Numbered from the stretch's first letter, positions 1 to 8,752 are shown. The stretch is DNA of 64,000 nucleotides from an uncultured Peptococcaceae bacterium (GCA_910585405.1 CAJUDO010000016.1:1-64000), one strand, 5' to 3'. Notes: generated by a model not told the origin, from the letters alone. A program made the numbers and translations.

Positions 1-4
1 ATCA

Positions 5-74
5 GGTTTCCATTTGAGAAACCACTGGTTTTTTATTGTGTAACCTATGGTTTTTCATTGGGAAACCATTGGTT
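5..74. repeat. Array of 22-bp-spaced AACCnnnGGTT dyads, cut by the left edge
   Basis: Three dyads of the form AACC-N3-GGTT lie at 20-30, 42-52 and 64-74, exactly 22 bp apart. The linkers are similar (T-rich, then ATTG, then GA). A further GGTT at 5-8 is in phase, so the array probably continues to the left. A degenerate version may follow near 86-97. Spacing of about two helical turns suggests an operator array or iterons rather than coding sequence. The neighbouring gene on the left is outside the window, so its role cannot be assigned. Confidence 0.6.
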
Positions 75-96
75 TTTTACCAACAAGACCACTGTA

Positions 97-376
97 ACTT
101 TGTATATTCCTGTCTCAATAATCTTGCGCAAAAAAATATTCTGTTGGTTTTGATGAAATGAAAATCAGCTTTAATATACGGATTTCCAAAATCATCCTCA
201 ACTGCAAAAAAGCTGACGCCACAGAGATACTGTATACAATAAAAAACCATGATCCCTGTCTGTATCCGGGTTCATGGCTATATTTTTTCTGCGTCCGGCG
301 CAGCTGCACGTCCGCTGTCCGTTCCCCATTTGTCACACGGCAGATGGGGAAGTTTGTTTTCTTTCCTCATTCCATG
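97..376. other. Gene-free stretch downstream of the bla-type operon
   Basis: I see no convincing coding sequence here. The open frames lack ribosome binding sites and overlap the end of the lipoprotein gene on the opposite strand. The only recognisable structure is the hairpin at 322-351. Confidence 0.5.
322..351 (+). terminator. Possible terminator hairpin
   Basis: Arms TTCCCCATTTG (322-332) and CAGATGGGGAA (341-351) pair with one mismatch around an 8-nt loop. On the plus strand they are followed by a T-rich tract. It sits just past the 3' end of the minus-strand lipoprotein gene. The T tract lies on the plus-strand side, so it would mainly stop transcription coming from the left. Confidence 0.35.
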
Positions 377-1723
377 CTAAAATGCAGCTGCCGCTATTTC
401 ACTGCCCTCGGGACGCTGCGGCGGCAGGCGCGGATAATTGGGAGGCAGCTCCCACTGGCCTTTTTCTGTGATTGTATTGCGCAAATATTGATATCCGCCA
501 TTTTCTAACGGCCGAATCACCACTTCATGGACAAACAGACAGTCTGTCTTGTAGTCATTGCACTTAGCACGGACTGTTAAGGTCAAAGTGCCGTCTGCAT
601 TGTCCCGACAATGCACCACTTCCGGCTCCACAGTGGGATAATAGGTCAGATTTTCACAGCAGATTTCCTGCCATGGATAGCTGTCAGTCACCGCATCATA
701 CAGACTTCGTTGGCGGAATTCGGTCAAATTGATATCGAAATAAGGCAAAATCGTTTCCTCAAAGAGCGCCGCCGGAATCCGGTAACAGCTGTAGGGCTCC
801 CGCACACTTTCATACGCTTCTGGAGAAAAAAATGCGTTGTGCTCCATCCTGTACAGATATTCCAGCAAATCATTAAAGGACAGTGTTCCGTAGTCTTCCC
901 TGCTCCACGAACAGGTCAAAAGGTTGTTGCTCAGATACCCGATGGGCGCCAAATACTTCTCTGTGAGGTCATAAAGGGTTTTGTCCACCGGTTTTAGGGA
1001 AATCAACTCATAATCCTCGTAGGGAACGCCGGTCAGCACATTTTTATAGTAGAAATTGCCGTACTCTGTCAGCGTCCATTCATCCTCCACATAGCTCACT
1101 GAGGAAAAAAAGGGCTCCCCTTCTTCATCCCAATCCACCGAGACATCTACGCGGGTCTCTGCACCGGCTTCATTGCGAAACAGCGAATAATAAAGCCCGC
1201 CGCTCTGCGCCACCGACAACACTTCCAATTCTATATCATCTCCACGACACACTGCATCCCAGAAGTCATAAAAGCGCTGGGCATTTTCCAGATAAGAGGG
1301 ATATGTGCTGTCGCTGTTGAGGACTGCATATCCTTCGGCAATGAAAAAATCTTCAATCTCATCCACAGCTTTCTGAGAAATCACAGACTGTCCCCACTTG
1401 GATTGGGCGGTTGTCGGTTTCCCGTTTTGGTACAGCTCCTGATAAGCCAATGCCAACTCCATACTTCTCGCCCTGGCTTTGATGACAGAATCATGCTCTG
1501 TCTCAAGCTGCGCCCAGCGCTGCTCCGATACCACAGCGTCCCACTGCCCTTCTGATATCACATCTTCGTCCCACGTTTTTTCCCCAGGCTCAGCGCTCTG
1601 GCATCCGGCGGCAACCAACAGCATCACCAGAAGCACAGGCAGTAAAACTGCGCCCTTTTCCTTTATAAGATTACAGATGTAAGATTTATCGGTAAAATTT
1701 TTTCTCTTCCCTATTTTTTTCAC
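377..1723 (-). CDS. Lipoprotein of unknown function in a BlaI/BlaR1 operon
   Basis: The product is about 448 residues and I do not recognise its family. The N-terminus has a basic region, a hydrophobic stretch and a lipobox (LVAAGC, Cys about residue 41), so it is predicted to be exported and anchored to the cell surface. The rest is acidic and aromatic-rich, with no membrane segments. I chose the GTG start at 1723 because GAGGAG lies about 8 nt upstream; an upstream TTG at 1744 is too close to that site. It is the third gene after blaI and blaR1 but has its own promoter with a BlaI-type box at 1810-1821, and another box inside its 5' end. By position it is the expected effector of the beta-lactam sensor, yet it has no SxxK or KTG motif of a beta-lactamase or penicillin-binding protein. 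Confidence 0.75.
   Translation of the reverse strand: MKKIGKRKNFTDKSYICNLIKEKGAVLLPVLLVMLLVAAGCQSAEPGEKTWDEDVISEGQWDAVVSEQRWAQLETEHDSVIKARARSMELALAYQELYQNGKPTTAQSKWGQSVISQKAVDEIEDFFIAEGYAVLNSDSTYPSYLENAQRFYDFWDAVCRGDDIELEVLSVAQSGGLYYSLFRNEAGAETRVDVSVDWDEEGEPFFSSVSYVEDEWTLTEYGNFYYKNVLTGVPYEDYELISLKPVDKTLYDLTEKYLAPIGYLSNNLLTCSWSREDYGTLSFNDLLEYLYRMEHNAFFSPEAYESVREPYSCYRIPAALFEETILPYFDINLTEFRQRSLYDAVTDSYPWQEICCENLTYYPTVEPEVVHCRDNADGTLTLTVRAKCNDYKTDCLFVHEVVIRPLENGGYQYLRNTITEKGQWELPPNYPRLPPQRPEGSEIAAAAF
1671..1682. promoter_or_regulatory. Second BlaI-type box inside the lipoprotein gene
   Basis: TTACAGATGTAA has the same TTAC/GTAA arms as the boxes at 1810 and 4042. It lies inside the 5' coding part of the lipoprotein gene. 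It could be an auxiliary operator acting as a roadblock, or chance. Confidence 0.35.
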
Positions 1724-1799
1724 GTTGCCCACTCCTCTGTCCAATCTCTCTTTGTCTCTCGCTCATCTCCCATTCTTTTATGAAGAATAGGAAATTCCC

Positions 1800-1828
1800 T
1801 TTATAATTCTTACTTTTGTAATAGTTCA
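1800..1828 (-). promoter_or_regulatory. Promoter with BlaI-type operator for the lipoprotein gene
   Basis: On the minus strand a -10 TATAAA (1800-1805) and a weak -35 TGAACT (1823-1828) are 17 bp apart. The box TTACTTTTGTAA (1810-1821) fills the spacer. Binding of a BlaI dimer there would block RNA polymerase. The box shares its arms with the one in front of blaI. Confidence 0.55.
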
Positions 1829-1868
1829 TGGTAAAAAACTGTGCCGCACCTCGCACAACACAATTTTT

Positions 1869-3626
1869 CTAGCAATTCAGCTGAATTCCCATGGAGGCAA
1901 AAATCCCGGCAGCTGTCTCTACCGCAGCCGCGCCGTCGGCATGGGCCTCGTCCTGCAGATGGATTGCAAAGAAATACACATTCTCAGCAGTTTCCACATA
2001 GCCGACAAACCAGCCGCTCACATCGCTGCCGTCTGTTCTGCCGGTGCCTGTTTTCCCATAAAGCCGGCATCCGTTGCGCTCTGTGAGAAACAGGGCGTCC
2101 TTCACCGCCTGCAGATTTTCCTGCTTCATCTGCCAATCGTTATGATAAAATTTCGTCAAGAGCATGACCTGCTCCAAGGGAGAAATCTTCAGCCTGCCGT
2201 CCTTCCAATAGGCAGCAGCGTCCTTGCCCACAGAGCCATTTCCATAGCCGATTTTACGATAAAAGCCTTCCAATTCCTCTGCGCCGACAGCAGTATCCAA
2301 GGCCTGAAAATACCAGTTCACAGAATTTTGCATGGCAGAATGCAAGTCTTGTGTTTCATTCCAGGCCGCAAGCTCCCGGGAAATCCCATCCCATTGAAGC
2401 ACAGTATCAGAAGCTTTGATCACGCCCTGCTCCAATCCATTGAGGGCGCTATATATTTTGTAGGTTGAACAGGGCGCAATGCGTTGGTGAACTTGCTGCT
2501 CATGATAGACATGATAGACATCTTCCGCCTCATCATAGATTACCGCAGAGCCATCACTAGCACCGTAGAATGCACTATAATCATGTTCCTGCACGGCAAT
2601 GGGCCGCTCTGACCTGTAATATAAATCAGAATCCCAAGCAACTGCTCCATAAGCAGGCACCTCTAAGCCGATACTGCAGAGCAGAAGCAGAATCACACCT
2701 CGTCGCAGCAGAGTGCCCCATGCGGTTTCCTTTTTATAATTGGCGATGCAGACAATGCGGCGTTTTATCTGTTTTTTGTCCCCAAACAGGCTGTTCGCTG
2801 TGTGCACGGAGCGATTACCTTGCGCCCCTGCAAAGCGCAAAAGCGTTCTCCCATACTCCAAACGTTCCTCCACGCTGTGATAGCAATGCAGCACTGCCCA
2901 ATCACAGTAGACCTCCCGCTCCTGCCGCATACGGGAAAAAGCCCACCAAACCAGCGGCTGGAACCAATAGAGCATTTGCAAGGCGCACAACCAGAAATTG
3001 AGCCAAAGATCCTTATGCCGAATATGCATCAGTTCGTGCAGCAGCATATGCTCCAATTCTTTTGGCGTAGCCTTCTCGATAATTTCCCTGGGAAAGACGA
3101 TATAAGGCTGTCTGCAGCCGAAACTCACCGGTGACAGGAGCAAATCCGATTGTCCCAGGCAGATTCTTTCCCGCACTGCCCCATCTGCAAAAAGAAGCAG
3201 CAGCTCAGCGGGAACAGGCTCCATAGTTCTTTTCAACAGTTGAAGCTTTTTATTTCCCAGAAAATACCATATGAAAACTATCATGACGCCCGTAAGCCAA
3301 AGAGCCATCAGTCCAGCGCCCGGCAGCGTGGTCTCCCAATCTCCTGTAAGCTGCACCACATCATACTGCCAATCGCCGGAGATGGCAGGCGCAATCAAGG
3401 AATATTCTCCGCCAAAGCCCGCAGGCGTCATTGCTTTTTGTGCAAGGGAAAGCTGAAACAAATCCTTGGGCAAAAAGGGAATCGTCAAAGAAACTAATAG
3501 GAGATACCACAGCTGATAATGAAATTTCTGAGAAACCCGCTGGCCCAAAAGCTTTTTCAGCAGCAAAATCACACCAAGTAAAACAGCGCTGCACACATTA
3601 GCGAGAAGCAATCGTGAAAAGAACAT
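1869..3626 (-). CDS. blaR1: BlaR1/MecR1-type beta-lactam sensor-protease
   Basis: This is a membrane sensor-transducer of about 585 residues, the usual BlaR1 size. The N-terminal half has several membrane helices and an M56 metalloprotease zinc motif HELMH near residue 200. The C-terminal half is an extracellular penicillin-binding sensor with STYK (about 390), SVN (about 438) and KTGTG (about 528), the order expected of a class D-like acylation site. In the family, acylation of the serine by a beta-lactam activates the protease and leads to loss of BlaI. I chose ATG 3626, which has AGAGG 8 nt upstream; the GTG at 3635 overlaps that site. It starts 12 nt after blaI. The sensor site looks intact, but no beta-lactamase gene is linked, so the response must be something else. 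Confidence 0.9.
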   Translation of the reverse strand: MFFSRLLLANVCSAVLLGVILLLKKLLGQRVSQKFHYQLWYLLLVSLTIPFLPKDLFQLSLAQKAMTPAGFGGEYSLIAPAISGDWQYDVVQLTGDWETTLPGAGLMALWLTGVMIVFIWYFLGNKKLQLLKRTMEPVPAELLLLFADGAVRERICLGQSDLLLSPVSFGCRQPYIVFPREIIEKATPKELEHMLLHELMHIRHKDLWLNFWLCALQMLYWFQPLVWWAFSRMRQEREVYCDWAVLHCYHSVEERLEYGRTLLRFAGAQGNRSVHTANSLFGDKKQIKRRIVCIANYKKETAWGTLLRRGVILLLLCSIGLEVPAYGAVAWDSDLYYRSERPIAVQEHDYSAFYGASDGSAVIYDEAEDVYHVYHEQQVHQRIAPCSTYKIYSALNGLEQGVIKASDTVLQWDGISRELAAWNETQDLHSAMQNSVNWYFQALDTAVGAEELEGFYRKIGYGNGSVGKDAAAYWKDGRLKISPLEQVMLLTKFYHNDWQMKQENLQAVKDALFLTERNGCRLYGKTGTGRTDGSDVSGWFVGYVETAENVYFFAIHLQDEAHADGAAAVETAAGIFASMGIQLNC

Positions 3627-3638
3627 CTCTGTCACCTC

Positions 3639-4019
3639 TTACTGGTTGCGTTTCTTGTCCAAAATTTCCTGCAATTCTGCAAGCTCCGCTTCCGTCAATT
3701 CATTTTTGTCTAAATAGCTGGCCACCATTTGACTTACCGCCCCGTCAAAAAAACGATTGACAAAATTGTCCTGCTCCAGTGCAAGATATGCTTCCTTGGG
3801 AATCCGCGGAGCGTAGACAAAGACACGGCCCTCCTTGGTGTGGGTGATGATCCCCTTTTTCTCTAGGCGAAACAGCATGGTCTGTATTGTCTTGGGATTC
3901 CAGATTTTTCTTTTTGACAGGATTTCCACAATCTCATTGGTATTGATGGGCGCATGCTTCCAGATCACGTCCATCACTTCAAACTCTCCATTGGAAATCT
4001 GCGGCAGATTATGCATCAT
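3639..4019 (-). CDS. blaI: BlaI/MecI-type transcriptional repressor
   Basis: A 126-residue winged-helix repressor of the BlaI/MecI/CopY family. The N-terminal helix-turn-helix covers about residues 10-70 (GEFEVMDVIW, then KTIQTMLFRLEKKG). The C-terminal dimerisation helix is acidic. The ATG at 4019 follows GGAGGAAAA and is downstream of a consensus promoter and operator. Reading upstream to 4070 would place the operator inside the gene, so the shorter start is preferred. It is the first gene of the operon and is very likely autoregulated. In this family the repressor is cleaved or released after BlaR1 is activated. Confidence 0.92.
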   Translation of the reverse strand: MMHNLPQISNGEFEVMDVIWKHAPINTNEIVEILSKRKIWNPKTIQTMLFRLEKKGIITHTKEGRVFVYAPRIPKEAYLALEQDNFVNRFFDGAVSQMVASYLDKNELTEAELAELQEILDKKRNQ

Positions 4020-4041
4020 TTTTCCTCCGCTCCTTTTAATC

Positions 4042-4084
4042 TTACATTTGTAATAATTATATATAGCCATTCACCGCTTGTCAA
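4042..4084 (-). promoter_or_regulatory. Consensus promoter and BlaI operator of blaI
   Basis: On the minus strand a perfect -35 TTGACA (4079-4084) and -10 TATAAT (4056-4061) are separated by exactly 17 bp. The box TTACATTTGTAA (4042-4053) lies just downstream, over the expected transcription start. This is the classical layout for a strong promoter held off by BlaI. Confidence 0.8.
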
Positions 4085-4315
4085 GGCTGCATGCCGTGTT
4101 CTTGATATGTATTTTTGTCTGCATTTGCCTGTTCCTCCGCTGCTCCGGACAATTCCTCTGGTTGTCCCCTTTTGTCAGACTAACGTCTGCCACAGGCTGG
4201 ACAACTGCGGGAATTGTCCGTCCAGAAGTCGGAATTAAGGCAAAGCAGACAGGTAGAATTTAGTTACTTTGCTCTATGCTTATGTGTTTGTGTTCTGCCT
4301 ACTGCTTTCTCCGCT

Positions 4316-4368
4316 TACCCGACCAGAAAAGCGTGCTTCAGACATCGTATACCCGACTAGAAATGCGT
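4316..4368. repeat. Direct repeat, 19 bp, period 34 bp
   Basis: TACCCGACCAGAAAAGCGT at 4316-4334 recurs as TACCCGACTAGAAATGCGT at 4350-4368, with two mismatches. Confidence 0.7.
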
Positions 4369-4555
4369 CGGGTAGAAGTCGGAATATCGGTAAAGAGAAT
4401 TAAACCATTGAACAAACTAGAAAAAATTCCCCATACCTACTTTGCCAGCATTCCGACTTTGGAGCGGATAACGCTGCGGGCTGTGCAAAGCGTGATGGAT
4501 GTCAGTCCAGCAAAGCTGCACAGACAAAGCGTTGTCCGAATCCACGGAGGAACAG

Positions 4556-4635
4556 GCAAAGGTAGGTAAAAAACTGCAATGGCAGACAAAAAACAGCAAA
4601 GGTAGGTATAAAAAAGCAATGGCAGACAAAACGCA
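4556..4635. repeat. Tandem duplication, period 40 bp
   Basis: The unit beginning GCAAAGGTAGGTA and ending GCAATGGCAGACAAA occurs at about 4556-4590 and again at about 4596-4630. There are only a few differences, in the central A-rich part. Confidence 0.8.
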
Positions 4636-4948
4636 TGGAACCCCTGCATCGTGTTTTACTATGGAGGGATGTTTCCAGCGGATTGTGAAAGCTGCATAGG
4701 CAACGCGTTGTGTCCATCTCCCAATGACGGTGGCGCCGATTCGCTCCCCCCCTGTGCAGCGTTTTGTTACATGGGGATGGCTTAGGCGTTCATGCTGCTG
4801 AAGGTTTTGCTGCATGTTTTGTTTTCGTCCACCGGAAATTTATACCAATCCACCGACACTTCTGCGCAGTTCTCTGCACCGACGCAAAGATTTTCATCAG
4901 GAATTCCCCGTTCTCCCAAAATCGGCTCCCGCCTGCCTTCCAGCAACG

Positions 4949-6478
4949 CTAAGCGCGCTCCCGCTCTTTTTTACTATAGCCCAGCATGGTCTGCAGCTGA
5001 CCTGTGAGGAACAGCCACAGCACATATACGCTGCCGCCCGCGCAAAGCGCTGCCAACAATGCCACGTCATAATCATTGCCCAAAAGCCAATGACAGCTTT
5101 GGATGACCCACAGCATCAAAAAGCTGCCTGCTACCGGCAGCAACATCTCTTTCCAGCTCATGCGAATGGGCACCTGCCCCATCAGCGCCACCAGGTTGCA
5201 CAAACACTGCAAGCCATAGCCCAGCACCATACCTCCGGCGATCCCGTTGCTGCCCCAGCCCAGAATTCGAATACAATAATACATGCCGATTAACTTCGCC
5301 GCAGAACCCCATAAATTGTTGAAAAACACCGTGCGCGTCTGTCCCAGTCCTTGTAAAATTCCCACGATGGTCTGCCCCAAATACATAAACACCGCGCCAA
5401 AGGAAAGCATCTTGATCATCGGTCCCAAACCATCAATTCGAAACAGCAGCCTGCACAGTCCATCTCCATACAAATAGAGAATCAGGATAATGGGCAGACT
5501 GAACGCCCAGGTAATCTGAATAGACTGTTGGCAACACCGCTGTAGCGCTGATTTCTGATAAGAAGCGTCCGCCTCGGAAATGGCCGGCACCAGTGCAGTT
5601 GCCAAGGCGCCGGTCAGCACCGTGGGAATGGTGAGCAAACTCATCGCCACACCGGAAAACTGTCCGTAAATTCCCGCAGCCTGACTGGCATTGTAGCCCA
5701 TACTGAGCAGACAAAAGGGCACTAAGCTGGCTTCTATCGCCATATCTATCGTGCTGGTCAATCTGGTAAAGGTAGTGGGCAATCCCAACGACAGCAATTT
5801 GGCCAGCATCCCGCTTCCCGGACGAGTCTTTTCCTTTCTCTTTCCTTTCCGGCGGCTACGGCAATAAAAAATCAGCAGCAGCAGAAATCCACTGAGCTCC
5901 CCAATCATCGCCGCAGCTGCCAAACCCATAGCCAGAGAAATGACATCATGGGGACAAACCCAACGCAGCAGCACCAAACCGCTGGCGACACGAATGACCT
6001 GCTCCGCCACCTGCCCCAGAGAGGGATAGAGCATCTGCTGCATCCCTTGAAAATAGCCACGCATCAAAGAGGTAAAAGGCACAATGGCTATTCCGGGCAC
6101 CAACACATAAAAGCACCGCGCCACCCGTTCTTCTGTATCTAGCAGGGTGAACATACGGGGTAAAAGAAACAGCGCCCCAAGTAACCCACAGAGGACAAGC
6201 ACCATAACCAGCCGAAAGGCCACAGTCATCATCGTCCCAATCTGCCCCTCTCTCTGCCGGGAAACATACTCAGCAGTCAATTTGGCGATGGCCACCGGCA
6301 TTCCCGCTGTTGCCAAAACCACTAACATCATATAAAAGGGATAACTCATATTGAGAATCCCTACCGCCTCTGTTCCCGCCAAGCGCACCACCAGCATCTG
6401 ATAGACAAACCCTAAGCCACGCAGCAATAAACTGGTGACCAACAGAATAAAGGTGCCCTGTAAAAATTTATTTTTCAT
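4949..6478 (-). CDS. SpoVB/MurJ-like polysaccharide flippase of the MOP superfamily
   Basis: A 509-residue integral membrane protein with about 14 hydrophobic segments along its full length. The N-terminal pattern (GTFILLVTSLLLRGLGFVYQ, then RLAGTEAVG and a conserved AIAKL segment) is typical of the SpoVB/oligosaccharide flippase branch of the MOP superfamily. Members translocate lipid-linked oligosaccharide precursors of cell wall or surface glycans across the membrane. Family members occur in non-spore-formers, so the name does not imply sporulation. The ATG at 6478 is preceded by AAGGCGGG. It is transcribed alone and divergently from the EF-G paralogue. The exact lipid-linked substrate cannot be told from sequence. 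Confidence 0.85.
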   Translation of the reverse strand: MKNKFLQGTFILLVTSLLLRGLGFVYQMLVVRLAGTEAVGILNMSYPFYMMLVVLATAGMPVAIAKLTAEYVSRQREGQIGTMMTVAFRLVMVLVLCGLLGALFLLPRMFTLLDTEERVARCFYVLVPGIAIVPFTSLMRGYFQGMQQMLYPSLGQVAEQVIRVASGLVLLRWVCPHDVISLAMGLAAAAMIGELSGFLLLLIFYCRSRRKGKRKEKTRPGSGMLAKLLSLGLPTTFTRLTSTIDMAIEASLVPFCLLSMGYNASQAAGIYGQFSGVAMSLLTIPTVLTGALATALVPAISEADASYQKSALQRCCQQSIQITWAFSLPIILILYLYGDGLCRLLFRIDGLGPMIKMLSFGAVFMYLGQTIVGILQGLGQTRTVFFNNLWGSAAKLIGMYYCIRILGWGSNGIAGGMVLGYGLQCLCNLVALMGQVPIRMSWKEMLLPVAGSFLMLWVIQSCHWLLGNDYDVALLAALCAGGSVYVLWLFLTGQLQTMLGYSKKERERA

Positions 6479-6667
6479 GACCAGCCCGCCTTATGTTCAT
6501 TTATTTTTATATGTATGTCTGTTCACCACAGTTTACGCATAAAATAAAAGAACAATGCGACTTGCAAAAAAATTCAAAATAGCAAAAAATATAAAAAAAA
6601 TAAAAGGATTTTATCGTTATATGTCTAATATAATAATAAATACTATTTATTATAAGGAGTGACAATT

Positions 6668-8680
6668 ATGCAAATATATCAAACTGGAGACATTCGCAAC
6701 ATCGGAATTGCCGGACACAGCGGCGCAGGCAAGACATCTTTACTGGAAACCATGCTCTTTAACAGCGGTTTCACCAATCGTCTGGGCAAAGTGGAGGACG
6801 GCACCACCGTCACCGACTATCTGCCGGAAGAAATCAAACGGCAGGTTACCATTTCCGCCTCCCTGGCGCCAATCGAATGGCAAAACACCAAATTAAACAT
6901 GATTGATACCCCGGGCTATGCTGATTTCATCGGCGAAGTGGTTTCCACCACCAGAGCAGTGGACAATATGCTCATGGTGATTTGCGGCGTTGCAGGCATT
7001 GAGGTACAGACAGAAGTCATTTGGGATATCGCCGCCAATCAAAAACTGCCCCGTATTATTTTCATCAACAAACTGGAACGGGAAAATTCCTGTTTTGAGA
7101 CTGTAGTGGAACAACTCCGCGAAAAATACGGCACTGGGATTGTGCCATTGCAATTGCCTATGGGCAAAGAGGCCTCCTTCAGCGGCATGATTGATTTGCT
7201 CAACGAAAAAGCTTACAGATTTGAAGCGGGAAAAGCCATAGAAACTCCTATTCCCGAAGAATATATGGAAGATTATGAAGCGCAGCGCACCTATTTAATC
7301 GAAGTCGCTGCCGAGTCCTGCGATGAACTGCTGCTCAAATATCTGGAAGGCGAAACCCCGACCAACAAAGAGATTCGTTCCGCACTGCGCATGGGGATTG
7401 CCCACGGCGAGATTTTCCCTGTTTTAGGCGGCTCTGTGGCCAAAAATATGGGCGTGACCACACTGATGGATTTCTGTGTAGATTTATTGCCGATCCCCAC
7501 TGTCAACGCAGCTGCGCCCACCAGCGCCATCGTATACAAAACATTGGCCGACCCCTTCGTGGGAAAATTGAGCTTCCTAAAAGTCATTGACGGTCAGTTC
7601 AAAGCGGGAGACGGCATCTACAATGTCAATAATGAAATGGAAGAAAAAGTGAGCAACTTTATCATCCCCTGCGGGAAACAGCAATTCACCGTCAATACTG
7701 TCAACGCCGGCGATATTGTAGCCATTGCCAAGCTGCAGAACACACAGACCAGCAATACCCTGACCGTCAAAGGTCTCACGGTACCAGAACTGGCACCCAT
7801 CAAATTCCCAGCGCCCAATCTGACCTTTGCGCTGTCGCCCAAGTCCAGAGATGACGATGATAAGATGAGCAACGCTTTGAGCCGCCTGCTGGAAGAAGAT
7901 CCGACATTGCGGTTGGAGAAAAACGCTGAAACCCATGAAACCTTACTCTCAGGCATTGGCGAAACCCATCTGGAAGTCATTGCCGAACGATTCAAAAACA
8001 AATTCGGCGTGGAGGTTGTCTTAAAACCGGCTCAAATTCCTTACAGAGAAACCATCAAGAAAAAAGTCGAGGTACAGGGCAAGCACAAGAAACAGTCCGG
8101 CGGCGCAGGACAGTACGGCGATGTATGGCTGCGCATCGAGCCTTATGAGGAGGACGATTTCCTCTTTGCAGAGGAAGTATTCGGCGGCGCGGTGCCGAAG
8201 AACTACTTCCCCGCTGTGGAAAAAGGCGTGCGGGAAGCCATGAGTCAGGGCATTCTGGCCGGTTATCCTTTGGGAAATATCAAAGTAACATTATATGATG
8301 GCTCCTATCATCCCGTGGACTCCAATGAAATGGCTTTCAAAATTGCCGCTTCTACAGGATTCAAAAAAGGTGCGGAACAGGCCTCCCCTGTATTGCTGGA
8401 GCCCATCATGGATATGCGCATCACCGTGCCTGACGCTTACATGGGCGACGTCATGGGCGATCTCAACAGCAAACGGGGCCGCATTTTAGGCATGGAACCG
8501 ACGCCGGACCACAAGCTGCAGGTTATTCAGGCGCAGGCTCCTATGTCTGAAGTACAAAAATATGTGATTGATTTAAAGGCCATGACCCAGGGACGCGGCA
8601 AATTCACCATGACCATCGACCACTATGAAGAAGTACCGGCTAAAATTGCCGAAAAAATTATCGCAGAACGCAAAGCTTAA
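6668..8680 (+). CDS. Elongation factor G-like GTPase (EF-G paralogue)
   Basis: A 670-residue translational GTPase with all EF-G domains in order: a G domain with GHSGAGKTS near residues 16-24, domain II, domain III, and C-terminal domains IV-V. It belongs to the EF-G-like paralogue group rather than the main fusA. The G3 motif reads DTPGY, not DTPGH, so the catalytic histidine is a tyrosine. The G4 motif reads NKLE, not NKxD. Those changes suggest slow or altered GTP hydrolysis, though that is inference. The start at ATG 6668 follows AAGGAG by 8 nt; the GTG at 6659 overlaps the site. It is not next to rpsL, rpsG or tuf, as a housekeeping fusA would be. A strong terminator follows. Confidence 0.88.
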   Translation: MQIYQTGDIRNIGIAGHSGAGKTSLLETMLFNSGFTNRLGKVEDGTTVTDYLPEEIKRQVTISASLAPIEWQNTKLNMIDTPGYADFIGEVVSTTRAVDNMLMVICGVAGIEVQTEVIWDIAANQKLPRIIFINKLERENSCFETVVEQLREKYGTGIVPLQLPMGKEASFSGMIDLLNEKAYRFEAGKAIETPIPEEYMEDYEAQRTYLIEVAAESCDELLLKYLEGETPTNKEIRSALRMGIAHGEIFPVLGGSVAKNMGVTTLMDFCVDLLPIPTVNAAAPTSAIVYKTLADPFVGKLSFLKVIDGQFKAGDGIYNVNNEMEEKVSNFIIPCGKQQFTVNTVNAGDIVAIAKLQNTQTSNTLTVKGLTVPELAPIKFPAPNLTFALSPKSRDDDDKMSNALSRLLEEDPTLRLEKNAETHETLLSGIGETHLEVIAERFKNKFGVEVVLKPAQIPYRETIKKKVEVQGKHKKQSGGAGQYGDVWLRIEPYEEDDFLFAEEVFGGAVPKNYFPAVEKGVREAMSQGILAGYPLGNIKVTLYDGSYHPVDSNEMAFKIAASTGFKKGAEQASPVLLEPIMDMRITVPDAYMGDVMGDLNSKRGRILGMEPTPDHKLQVIQAQAPMSEVQKYVIDLKAMTQGRGKFTMTIDHYEEVPAKIAEKIIAERKA

Positions 8681-8704
8681 AATTCCTCTTGATTCCATAT
8701 CACA

Positions 8705-8752
8705 AAAAGCCATCTGTCTACAGTGTTTCTCAACTGTAGACAGATGGCTTTT
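8705..8752 (+). terminator. Strong terminator of the EF-G-like gene
   Basis: A 20-bp perfect stem (8705-8724 with 8733-8752) closes an 8-nt loop and ends in TTTT. The stem carries A and T runs at both ends, so it could act in both directions. Confidence 0.85.

Larger units (their letters stand above)
4085..4948. other. Gene-free region rich in short repeats
   Basis: No convincing gene is visible. Several overlapping frames are open on both strands, but they lack ribosome binding sites and give low-complexity Cys/Leu/Phe-rich peptides, as expected of repetitive DNA. It holds two sets of tandem repeats (4316-4368 and 4556-4635) and recurring short motifs such as GAAGTCGGAAT (near 4225 and 4375) and GGCAGACAAAA. 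It may be a decayed intergenic repeat. Confidence 0.5.

Noticed and set aside
5..74. CRISPR array at the left edge
   Set aside because: The unit is only 22 bp with 11-bp linkers that are themselves similar; there are no unique spacers and no cas genes.
158..508. Open frame of 116 codons on the plus strand
   Set aside because: It overlaps the 3' end of the lipoprotein gene, has no ribosome binding site and resembles no protein family.
4417..4815. Overlapping frames in the repeat-rich gap giving Cys/Leu/Phe-rich peptides
   Set aside because: Several frames are open at once because of the repeats, none has a ribosome binding site, and the peptides are low-complexity.
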